Shown: positions 1 to 5,388 of the stretch, piece by piece
Layout: every line of letters begins with the position of its first letter
Numbering within the stretch: position 1 is the stretch's first letter
From: Eubacterium sp. CAG:248
GTDB taxonomy: Bacteria; Bacillota; Clostridia; Lachnospirales; Lachnospiraceae
Direction of reading: 5' to 3'
DNA length: 7,353 nt
Assembly (NCBI GenBank): GCA_000436475.1
Contig: FR886154.1
Coordinates: forward strand, 1 to 7,353
Program-made: the position numbers and the translations under genes
The notes under the pieces: model-generated
The model's database searches: none
The model's input: only the letters and a program-made list of their open reading frames with translations
Told to the model about the DNA's origin: nothing

Positions 1-32
1 ATATTAATAATGTGTGCTAAACAACAATATTT
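1..32 (+). repeat. Left arm of a perfect 32-bp terminal inverted repeat
   Basis: Bases 1-32 are the exact reverse complement of 7322-7353 (32 of 32), and the match fails at the next base inward (33 against 7321). The arm begins one base beyond the glnN stop codon, which occupies 34-36. Within the arm, AATAATGTG (6-14) and the reverse complement of AACAATATT (23-31) agree at 7 of 9 positions around an 8-bp core (15-22), a layout like a tyrosine-recombinase crossover site. It has no GC-rich stem or T-run that would make it an intrinsic terminator. The repeat could extend beyond the window edge. The match is certain; the function is inference. Confidence 0.97.
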
Positions 33-33
33 A

Positions 34-2145
34 CTATACTTCGAAAAGAAGATCTCCATAGCTTGGGAATGGCCAGAATTCTTTATCTACAATCATTTCA
101 AGCTTATCAGCAGGAGCTCTTAACTCATCCATAGTAGTCTTAACTTCATCTCTGAAATATGTAGCCTGTGCAACAACATCATCAATTGTAGAAGCAATAG
201 CTGTAACATCAATGAGGTTCTTGTAAGCTTTCTTCATATCCTTTAAGTATCCAGATACTTCTGTAAGAAGTTCTTCCTGAACTGAAGCATCAGCACCAGC
301 TTCCTTAACAGTAAGAACTGAATTAGCAAGCTCTGTTGTGTAAGAAATAACTGAAGGAATAATCTGCTTTCCAGCCATATCAATCATTGTCTTAGCTTCA
401 ATGTTTATAGCCTTTGCATAAGCTTCATACTTAATCTCAGCTCTTGACTTTAATTCAGCCTCTGTAAATACACCAAAGCTTTCAAAAAGCTTAACTGCCT
501 TAGGAGTAGTAAGGGCAGGAATAGCATCGACCATAGATCTGATATTTGGAAGACCTCTTCTTTCAGCTTCTTCTACCCATGCATCTGAGTAACCATTACC
601 ATTAAATACGATTCTATGATGGTCAGTAAAGAGCTTCTTGATAAGATCATGAACAGCCATATCGAAGTTTTCTACTCCATCAAGCTGGTCAGCGATTTCC
701 TTAAAGCTTTCTGCAACGATTGTGTTAAGAACTACGTTAGCAGGAGCAATTGAATCTGATGAACCTACCATACGGAATTCAAACTTATTACCAGTAAATG
801 CAAATGGTGAAGTTCTGTTTCTATCAGTAGCATCCTTGTTAAGGTCAGGAAGTGTAGAAGCACCTGTCTTTAACTTACCCTTCTGGATAGAGCTTGTAGC
901 ATCACCCTTATCAATAAGCTGCATAACAACATCCTCAAGCTGCTCACCAAGGAACATAGAGATAATAGCTGGAGGTGCCTCATTAGCGCCAAGTCTGTGG
1001 TCATTACCAACGTCAGAAGCAGATTCTCTTAAAAGATCAGCGTGTGTATCAACAGCCTTCATAACAGCACCGAGTACAAGTAAGAACTGGATATTTTCGT
1101 GAGGTGTCTTACCAGGCTCAAGAAGGTTGATACCATCATCAGTTGTGATTGACCAGTTGTTGTGCTTACCAGAACCATTAACTCCGGCAAATGGCTTCTC
1201 ATGGAGAAGGCATACAAGACCATGTCTGTAAGCAACTTTCTTCATAACCTCCATCATAAGCTGGTTGTTATCAGTAGCAATATTGCACTGTGCATATATA
1301 GGAGCTAATTCATGCTGTGCTGGAGCAACTTCATTATGCTGAGTCTTGGCAGATACGCCGAGCTTCCATAATTCTTCGTTGATATCCTTCATAAATGCAG
1401 CAATTCTTTCACGGATAGAACCGAAGTAGTGATCATCAAGTTCCTGTCCCTTTGGTGGCATAGCACCGAATAATGTACGTCCAGAGAAGATAAGATCCTT
1501 TCTCAGAAGATATTTTTCTCTATCTACTATAAAGTATTCCTGTTCAGCACCAACAGAAGGAGTAACCTTCTTAGATGTTGTGTTACCAAATAATTTTAAT
1601 ATTCTTAAAGCCTGCTCGTTAACAGCATCCATTGAACGAAGAAGAGGTGTCTTCTGATCAAGAGCTTCTCCTGTATAAGAACAGAAAGCAGTAGGGATAC
1701 AAAGTGTTGCACCCTGTGCACCTTCACGAACGAAGGCTGGTGATGTGCAATCCCATGCTGTATATCCTCTTGCCTCGAATGTAGCACGAAGACCACCTGA
1801 AGGGAATGATGAAGCATCTGGCTCGCCCTTTATTAATTCTTTACCAGAGAATTCCATAAGAACCTTTCCGTTTTCATTAGGTGCTGAAATAAATGAATCA
1901 TGCTTTTCAGCAGTAGTTCCTGTCAAAGGCTGGAACCAGTGTGTGTAATGAGTTGCGCCTTTTTCGATAGCCCAATTCTTCATTGCATTAGCGACAACAT
2001 CTGCATCAGTAATATTTAATTCTTGAACACCTGCAATTGCTAATTTAAGATTTTTGTAAACATTTTTTGGTAAACGTTCTTTCATAACTGCGTCATTGAA
2101 CACATTTTCGCCGAAGATGTCAGCTACATTGAATTTTTCGCTCAT
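34..2145 (-). CDS. glnN: Glutamine synthetase type III (GSIII)
   Basis: This enzyme makes glutamine from glutamate, ammonia and ATP in the cytoplasm and is a central step of nitrogen assimilation. The product is 703 residues from the preferred start, normal for the large GSIII family and much longer than GSI (about 450). Visible motifs, numbered from that start, are VGAEQEYF (198-205, metal-binding glutamates), HNEVAPAQHE (270-279), the ATP-region signature KPFAGVNGSGKHNNWS (317-332), and NRTSPFAFTGNKFEFR (443-458), which carries the conserved substrate arginine and glutamate region. An in-frame ATG 24 nt upstream (2167-2169) would give 711 residues, but it has no Shine-Dalgarno, whereas AGGAAGG lies 11 nt before 2145 and inside that extension. 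The gene is last in its direction and stops 1 nt before the left terminal repeat, with no terminator inside the window. It has its own promoter and attenuator-like leader. No frameshift or missing motif was seen. Confidence 0.97.
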   Translation of the reverse strand: MSEKFNVADIFGENVFNDAVMKERLPKNVYKNLKLAIAGVQELNITDADVVANAMKNWAIEKGATHYTHWFQPLTGTTAEKHDSFISAPNENGKVLMEFSGKELIKGEPDASSFPSGGLRATFEARGYTAWDCTSPAFVREGAQGATLCIPTAFCSYTGEALDQKTPLLRSMDAVNEQALRILKLFGNTTSKKVTPSVGAEQEYFIVDREKYLLRKDLIFSGRTLFGAMPPKGQELDDHYFGSIRERIAAFMKDINEELWKLGVSAKTQHNEVAPAQHELAPIYAQCNIATDNNQLMMEVMKKVAYRHGLVCLLHEKPFAGVNGSGKHNNWSITTDDGINLLEPGKTPHENIQFLLVLGAVMKAVDTHADLLRESASDVGNDHRLGANEAPPAIISMFLGEQLEDVVMQLIDKGDATSSIQKGKLKTGASTLPDLNKDATDRNRTSPFAFTGNKFEFRMVGSSDSIAPANVVLNTIVAESFKEIADQLDGVENFDMAVHDLIKKLFTDHHRIVFNGNGYSDAWVEEAERRGLPNIRSMVDAIPALTTPKAVKLFESFGVFTEAELKSRAEIKYEAYAKAINIEAKTMIDMAGKQIIPSVISYTTELANSVLTVKEAGADASVQEELLTEVSGYLKDMKKAYKNLIDVTAIASTIDDVVAQATYFRDEVKTTMDELRAPADKLEMIVDKEFWPFPSYGDLLFEV

Positions 2146-2155
2146 AACTTTTTCA

Positions 2156-2163
2156 TCCTTCCT
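2156..2163 (-). promoter_or_regulatory. Ribosome binding site that decides the glnN start
   Basis: On the minus strand AGGAAGGA lies 10 nt before the ATG at 2143-2145. It falls inside the codons that a start at 2169 would add, and the bases before 2169 are AT-rich with no purine tract. This supports the protein beginning MSEKFN, not MKRKDEK. Confidence 0.8.
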
Positions 2164-2194
2164 TTTCATAGATTATTATTCTATTAGTAAAACT

Positions 2195-2248
2195 AAAAAA
2201 GGCATCCACATATACACACATATTAATATGTATAACATGAACGCCTTT
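2195..2248 (-). terminator. Long hairpin and T-run in the glnN leader (terminator or attenuator)
   Basis: Read on the minus strand, AAAGGC (2248-2243) pairs with GCCTTT (2203-2198), and the stem continues inward through about 20 further pairs including several G-U, with one bulge. The hairpin runs straight into a T-run of six (2200-2195). It ends about 50 nt before the glnN start and lies downstream of a good promoter, so it would stop the gene's own transcript unless it is prevented from forming. That arrangement suggests attenuation or antitermination. The simpler alternative is termination of read-through from the fba-sortase operon, with an unrecognised glnN promoter in the remaining 50 nt. 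Confidence 0.8.
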
Positions 2249-2262
2249 GTTCTACCTTATTT

Positions 2263-2290
2263 GATTAGTGACAACTATCTAATCGTTGTC
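2263..2290 (-). promoter_or_regulatory. Two mutually exclusive 6-bp stems at the 5' end of the glnN leader
   Basis: On the minus strand GACAAC (2290-2285) pairs with GTTGTC (2275-2270), and GATTAG (2284-2279) pairs with CTAATC (2268-2263). The pairings interleave with almost no connecting bases, so a full pseudoknot looks sterically difficult and they probably compete. They begin about where transcription from the 2298-2326 promoter should start and lie upstream of the leader terminator. The stems are read directly; a switching role is inference. The loops do not fit the AxxGxx hexaloop of ANTAR protein targets. Confidence 0.5.
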
Positions 2291-2297
2291 TGTAAAT

Positions 2298-2326
2298 AAA
2301 ATAACTCATTACTGATAATAATGCAA
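2298..2326 (-). promoter_or_regulatory. Probable sigma-A promoter of glnN
   Basis: Minus-strand TTGCAT (2326-2321) and TATTTT (2303-2298) are separated by exactly 17 nt, a good match to the housekeeping consensus. Predicted transcription starts near 2291, leaving a leader of about 145 nt that contains the competing stems and the terminator hairpin. It lies after the sortase stop codon, so glnN can be expressed without the upstream operon. Confidence 0.6.
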
Positions 2327-2347
2327 GTTCTTTTTGCAAAAATATTT

Positions 2348-2384
2348 AAAAAAATAAAGAATAATTATTAATGTAATGATTATT
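2348..2384 (-). terminator. Weak AT-only hairpin and T-run after the sortase gene
   Basis: Just after the sortase stop codon, on the minus strand, AATAAT (2384-2379) pairs with ATTATT (2365-2360), with a short inner ATT/AAT stem. CTTTA and a run of seven T (2354-2348) follow. The position and T-run suit a terminator for fba-sortase, but the stem has no G-C pair and would be weak, so some read-through toward glnN is likely. Confidence 0.35.
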
Positions 2385-2393
2385 GTACTATTT

Positions 2394-3392
2394 CTATTCT
2401 AATGAGGCTTCTCCAATATACATTCCATGTACAATAAATCTCTGTTCTCCATCGTTGGTACAGGTTGAGAGTGTTATAACCTGTGAAGCATTGGAAACAT
2501 CAACGCCTGTATCGTACATAGATTTGGCTTTCATATTAGCTGCGTAATCTCTCATTGATGCGAGAGTAGGGAAGTTAAATGTATAGGTATCACTTATAGC
2601 TTCACTTATATAACAGCTAAAAATTTTGTATTCTTTAATAACATTGCCAGTATATATGTAAAAAACATTGTTACCGGCAGAGTTCCAGAAAGAATAATTC
2701 TGATAGCTTTTAAGCTTTCCGAACATGGCACCATTTCTCATATTATGTCCGTAGATGATTACATGACTGGCTGATAGCCCGCCATTGATTCTATAATCCT
2801 CAAAGAGACATCCATTAGCACTATATTCCTTGTTAAACGTGTGCGTAAGATAATAATCATTATCATCACCCTGAACCATAGGAAGCCTGCAGTCAATGGA
2901 AGGTATATACATATAACCAATACCCTGTGAATTGATATTAAGCAATGCTTGATGATTATATGTAAATGGAATTTCAACAGGCTGTTCATCTTCACCTATA
3001 GTAACCTTGGTATGTGAATCTTCATCCAGAACATCCTGGCTTATATTATCATATATAACGTCCGCTTTGTGATAAGCTAGGAATATATTGATAAGATTGT
3101 ATGCTGCAAAAATAAATACGGCAGCAGATATAACAAGTACAATATGGCGTACAATATTAGATCTTTTCTTTGCTTTTTCCTGTCTGTCAAACACAGCATC
3201 AGCATCATCTTCATCTATATCATCTTTATCTGTATAATCATCGTCAGCATCGTAATCAGGCGAATCAATATCATAATCATCGTTTAATATGCTGTCTTTA
3301 TCACTATCAGAACAGCCATCGATAAAATCCTCATTTTCGGTGCTATTATTTAAATTGTCTGATTTATTATCATTATTATAACTGGTATTCAT
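2394..3392 (-). CDS. Class B sortase with an Asp-rich cytoplasmic N-terminus
   Basis: Sortases are membrane-anchored cysteine transpeptidases that cleave a C-terminal sorting motif and join the exported protein to peptidoglycan. The 332-residue product has an acidic tail (about 20-70, over 20 Asp), a basic KAKKR stretch (73-77), one membrane helix (about 81-105) and an outward sortase domain (about 140-328). The catalytic set is complete: His216 in YGHNM, Cys311 in TLSTC and Arg318 in RFIVHG. YGHNM, the FGKL and FWN segments, and TLSTC with Arg seven residues later fit class B better than A or D. The ATG lies 4 nt after the fba stop, and its ribosome site (AAAGG) sits inside the end of fba, so the two are probably translationally coupled. 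No LPXTG- or NPXTN-type substrate is encoded here. The extra acidic tail is unusual; most class B sortases begin close to the helix. Confidence 0.9.
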   Translation of the reverse strand: MNTSYNNDNKSDNLNNSTENEDFIDGCSDSDKDSILNDDYDIDSPDYDADDDYTDKDDIDEDDADAVFDRQEKAKKRSNIVRHIVLVISAAVFIFAAYNLINIFLAYHKADVIYDNISQDVLDEDSHTKVTIGEDEQPVEIPFTYNHQALLNINSQGIGYMYIPSIDCRLPMVQGDDNDYYLTHTFNKEYSANGCLFEDYRINGGLSASHVIIYGHNMRNGAMFGKLKSYQNYSFWNSAGNNVFYIYTGNVIKEYKIFSCYISEAISDTYTFNFPTLASMRDYAANMKAKSMYDTGVDVSNASQVITLSTCTNDGEQRFIVHGMYIGEASLE

Positions 3393-3396
3393 GAAA

Positions 3397-4260
3397 TCAA
3401 GCCTTTCCAGCTGAGCCGAAAAGATTTATCTTTTCACGGACAGTTTCCTTTATAGCTTCACATCCAGGAGCAAGAAGTTTTCTTGGATCAAAACCTTTTC
3501 CTTCAAGATCCTTACCAGCCTCAATGTATTTTCTTGTAGCATCAGCGAAAGCAAGCTGGCATTCAGTGTTAACATTGATCTTGGCAACTCCTAAAGAGAT
3601 AGCTTTCTTGATCATATCCTCTGGAATACCTGTACCACCATGTAATACTAAAGGCATGTCACCGACTTTTTCTTTAACAGCCGCAAGAGTTTCAAAGCTT
3701 AATCCTGGCCAGTTAGCTGGGTACTTACCATGGATATTACCGATACCAGCAGCAAGCATAGTTACACCAAGATCTGCGATTGCTTTACATTCATCAGGAT
3801 CGGCACATTCTCCCATACCGACTACACCATCCTCTTCGCCACCGATAGAACCTACCTCAGCTTCAAGTGATAATCCTTTTTCTTTGCAGATAGCTACTAA
3901 TTCTTTAGTCTTTTCAATATTCTCATCAATAGGATAGTGTGAACCATCAAACATGATAGATGAGAAACCGGCATCAATACAGTCAAAGCAAGCTTCATAT
4001 GTTCCATGATCAAGATGAAGTGCTACAGGAACTGTAATCTTAAGATCATCTATCATTGCGCTTACCATGCTTGCAACAGTCTTAAAACCAGTCATATATT
4101 TACCAGCACCACATGAAACACCAAGTATAACAGGTGAATTCATCTCCTGTGCTGTAAGAAGGATAGACTTTGTCCATTCAAGATTATTGATATTAAACTG
4201 TCCAACAGCATATTTACCATCTCTTGCTTTTTCTAACATTTCTTTTGCTGAAACTAACAT
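3397..4260 (-). CDS. fba: Class II fructose-1,6-bisphosphate aldolase
   Basis: This zinc-dependent cytoplasmic aldolase reversibly splits fructose-1,6-bisphosphate into glyceraldehyde-3-phosphate and dihydroxyacetone phosphate in glycolysis and gluconeogenesis. The 287-residue product has the normal length of the short class II enzymes. Visible sites are LHLDHGT (81-87) with catalytic Asp84 and zinc ligand His85, the glutamate loop EAEVGSIGGEED (133-144), zinc ligands His177 (GNIHGKYP) and His207 (LHGGTG), and the phosphate-binding KINVNT (227-232). CAGGAGG lies 9 nt before the ATG. It is the first gene of its operon and is followed by the sortase after 4 nt. Relatives in this family include tagatose-bisphosphate aldolases (GatY/KbaY), but there are no hexitol genes nearby and the overall sequence matches the Lachnospiraceae glycolytic enzyme. 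Confidence 0.95.
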   Translation of the reverse strand: MLVSAKEMLEKARDGKYAVGQFNINNLEWTKSILLTAQEMNSPVILGVSCGAGKYMTGFKTVASMVSAMIDDLKITVPVALHLDHGTYEACFDCIDAGFSSIMFDGSHYPIDENIEKTKELVAICKEKGLSLEAEVGSIGGEEDGVVGMGECADPDECKAIADLGVTMLAAGIGNIHGKYPANWPGLSFETLAAVKEKVGDMPLVLHGGTGIPEDMIKKAISLGVAKINVNTECQLAFADATRKYIEAGKDLEGKGFDPRKLLAPGCEAIKETVREKINLFGSAGKA

Positions 4261-4288
4261 AAATATAAACCTCCTGATAATTAATTAT

Positions 4289-4313
4289 GAGTACAGTTTT
4301 TACCGCCCCACTC
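4289..4313 (-). promoter_or_regulatory. 5'-end hairpin in the fba leader
   Basis: On the minus strand GAGT (4313-4310) pairs with ACTC (4292-4289), and an inner CGGT/ACTG stem closes an AAAA loop, with GGGG unpaired opposite a single T. It begins a few bases after the predicted transcription start and ends before the ribosome site (4270-4276). It is the only GC-rich patch in the leader. It could stabilise the mRNA 5' end, but no known riboswitch is recognised. Confidence 0.4.
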
Positions 4314-4321
4314 TTTTGTTC

Positions 4322-4350
4322 ATTATACATTAAATATACTAAAAAGAAAA
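4322..4350 (-). promoter_or_regulatory. Probable promoter of the fba-sortase operon
   Basis: The minus strand has a perfect -10 TATAAT (4327-4322). The hexamer 17 nt upstream is TTTTCT (4350-4345), a poor -35 inside a T/C-rich stretch. Transcription would start near 4315, giving a leader of about 55 nt before the fba ATG. Confidence 0.55.
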
Positions 4351-4420
4351 GGAAATAGTTAGAAAAATAGTCTTATTGAAATACAATGTCGATTTATATA
4401 TTTAAAAAGATATATTTTGG

Positions 4421-4449
4421 TTGTGATTAATGTTGAAAAGAAGTATAAT
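4421..4449 (+). promoter_or_regulatory. Probable promoter for the 103-residue membrane protein
   Basis: Plus-strand TTGTGA (4421-4426) and a perfect TATAAT (4444-4449) are 17 nt apart. Transcription would start near 4456, giving an untranslated leader of about 155 nt that contains the 4485-4518 palindrome. It diverges from the fba promoter about 90 bp away. Confidence 0.55.
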
Positions 4450-4484
4450 TTAGAAAATAAAATCCAGTCATAATAGATATATTA

Positions 4485-4518
4485 CTATATAATATATATC
4501 AGTGTATATATTATATAG
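4485..4518. repeat. AT-only inverted repeat, 14-bp arms with a 6-nt spacer
   Basis: CTATATAATATATA (4485-4498) is the exact reverse complement of TATATATTATATAG (4505-4518), with TCAGTG between. A second near-palindrome, TGGTATATATGCCA (4521-4534, one mismatched pair), follows 2 bp later. It is not followed by a T-run, so it is not a terminator. It lies in the divergent control region and within the predicted leader of the downstream gene. It could be a regulator site, an RNA hairpin or a cruciform-forming element; AT-rich DNA makes such palindromes easier to find by chance. Confidence 0.7.
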
Positions 4519-4611
4519 ATTGGTATATATGCCAGACATAGTGGGTGGATAGTGTCAGATGATATACGACACAACAAAAAATATTTTTGTGGATTGAAAG
4601 GAGAATAGCAT

Positions 4612-4923
4612 ATGGGATATATTCTTGGAGTACTGGACTATATAGCATATATAGCAGCAGATGTTGATTTTTACAATATTGAAGGAAATAGTGGCGATTC
4701 ATATCTTCCATTTATTGGATTCATGCTTTTTCTTATAGGCTTCGTTGTCATATTTATGGGATTTAGTAAATATCTTACAGCAAAGAAGAATTTTAATCTT
4801 TTTTATGACCAGAGAGACAGCGTTAATATAGATAAAGCTGCTAACCAGAAAAATAAGAACGCAGGAATAATAATGATGGCTGCCGGATTAATGTTTCTTA
4901 TAATATCATTCTTTGTAATCTGA
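4612..4923 (+). CDS. Small two-helix membrane protein, function unknown
   Basis: I do not recognise this 103-residue protein. It begins MGYILGVLDYIAYIAADVDF, a hydrophobic amphipathic stretch. A membrane helix follows at about 32-51, then a charged loop (about 52-83, with Lys, Asp, Asn and Gln), and a second helix at about 84-103 that runs to the C-terminus. This predicts a hairpin in the membrane with both ends on the same side. No cysteine, metal or catalytic motif is visible. The start is well supported by AAAGGAG 8 nt before the ATG, and a promoter candidate lies at 4421-4449. It stands alone, with 465 nt of gene-free DNA behind it and divergent fba in front. That the reading frame is real is fairly secure; any role would be a guess. 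Confidence 0.75.
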   Translation: MGYILGVLDYIAYIAADVDFYNIEGNSGDSYLPFIGFMLFLIGFVVIFMGFSKYLTAKKNFNLFYDQRDSVNIDKAANQKNKNAGIIMMAAGLMFLIISFFVI

Positions 4924-5009
4924 CATTAAAATGTATTTGCTTTTAGAGTTTAGCTGTCTTATAGCTTATATGGCAGATAGTAATCATACACTACATGATT
5001 GAACAGATT

Positions 5010-5042
5010 CAACAAAAACCCCTCCTTAAGTATAAGGAGAGG
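5010..5042 (-). terminator. Intrinsic terminator facing the minus strand
   Basis: On the minus strand CCTCTCCTTA (5042-5033) pairs with TAAGGAGGGG (5028-5019) over 10 bp, counting one G-U, around a TACT loop. TTTTTGTTG (5018-5010) follows. On the plus strand the same stem has a C/A mismatch and is followed only by CTTTGAAAG, so it works better for minus-strand transcription. No minus-strand gene lies to its right in the window. Confidence 0.65.
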
Positions 5043-5059
5043 CTTTGAAAGAGGGAGGA

Positions 5060-5088
5060 GAGTTGCAATTTATTATTTAAAACAACTC
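5060..5088. repeat. 6-bp inverted repeat GAGTTG/CAACTC
   Basis: GAGTTG (5060-5065) is the exact reverse complement of CAACTC (5083-5088), with a 17-nt AT-rich loop. It sits next to the minus-facing terminator and could be a stem of an RNA read on either strand. Alone it is short enough to be chance. Confidence 0.4.
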
Positions 5089-5211
5089 AAATTTATGAAG
5101 AACAAATAAATGTAAATAAGTGATTTTATATAATAAAAGAATGTCAACTGTTTGAAGCGTTTCATTCGTTTTTGTCTATATTTGAAGTATATTGACTAAA
5201 AGTGAAGAAAT

Positions 5212-5271
5212 AATGTTCATAATGTTAAATCTTATTTAATGTAGTATGAACATTCTATGAACAGGTTCATA
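5212..5271. repeat. Cluster of four TATGAAC heptamers forming two palindromes
   Basis: AATGTTCATA (5212-5221) is the exact reverse complement of TATGAACATT (5245-5254). Inside this pair TTAAAT (5225-5230) and ATTTAA (5234-5239) form a further perfect stem around CTT. Directly beyond is TATGAACAGGTTCATA (5256-5271), two heptamer arms separated by 2 bp. The motif therefore occurs four times in 60 bp, two in each orientation, about 120-175 bp before the zinc-ribbon start codon. It looks like an operator array or strong leader hairpin. GAAC and GTTC are 2 bp apart, not the 4 bp of the Firmicute LexA box. Confidence 0.65.
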
Positions 5272-5329
5272 TGGTTTTAGACCTTTTGATCCAGGTATCT
5301 TAACATATTAACATCACAGTTATGTTTAT

Positions 5330-5358
5330 TTGATGATTTAAGCAAAATGCTGTAGATA
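5330..5358 (+). promoter_or_regulatory. Weak candidate promoter of the zinc-ribbon/TPM pair
   Basis: TTGATG (5330-5335) and TAGATA (5353-5358) are 17 nt apart, with overlapping AT-rich alternatives for the -10 (TATATA at 5357-5362). Transcription would start about 25 nt before the start codon at 5389. TTGACT at 5192-5197 is a better -35 but has no suitable -10 at normal spacing, so the true start remains open. Confidence 0.3.
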
Positions 5359-5388
5359 TATAACAAACAATGATTAAGGAGGGGGATT

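Larger units (their letters stand above)
4924..5388. other. 465-nt gene-free region rich in hairpins and palindromes
   Basis: No convincing reading frame with a ribosome site lies here on either strand. From left to right it holds CTGTC/GGCAG (4954-4958 with 4972-4976), AATCAT/ATGATT (4982-4987 with 4995-5000), a minus-facing terminator (5010-5042), a purine tract resembling a Shine-Dalgarno (GGGAGGAG, 5053-5060) with no frame after it, GAGTTG/CAACTC (5060-5088), the TATGAAC palindrome cluster (5212-5271), and a weak promoter plus ribosome site for the zinc-ribbon gene. The density of paired elements suggests a structured leader or small RNA, but no known RNA family is recognised. Confidence 0.6.

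Noticed and set aside
722..1102. 126-residue plus-strand frame opposite glnN
   Set aside because: It has no ribosome site and lies wholly antisense to a conserved enzyme; it is an open-frame shadow. Similar shadows opposite fba (3524-3937) and the zinc-ribbon gene (5771-6088) were rejected for the same reason.
2215..2229. Third copy of the terminal repeat: CACACATATTAATAT resembles the outer end of the right arm (7338-7353) with one base missing
   Set aside because: It is low-complexity AT/CA sequence inside the glnN terminator hairpin, whose own symmetry explains it. Similarity stops after 15 bases and the rest of the 32-mer is absent.
5053..5097. Small gene after the Shine-Dalgarno-like tract GGGAGGAG
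   Set aside because: The TTG at 5063 gives five codons, and the ATG at 5095 is too far away and stops after four codons.
5153..5164. TGAAGCGTTTCA as a LacI-family or CcpA operator
   Set aside because: It is one base off the palindrome TGAAACGTTTCA seen in LacI-family sites, but it lacks the spacing of the CcpA cre consensus. A single 12-bp site in AT-rich DNA is too little to support a call.
5256..5271. LexA/SOS box at TATGAACAGGTTCATA
   Set aside because: The Firmicute SOS box needs GAAC and GTTC separated by 4 bp; here they are 2 bp apart, and the downstream genes are not DNA-repair genes.
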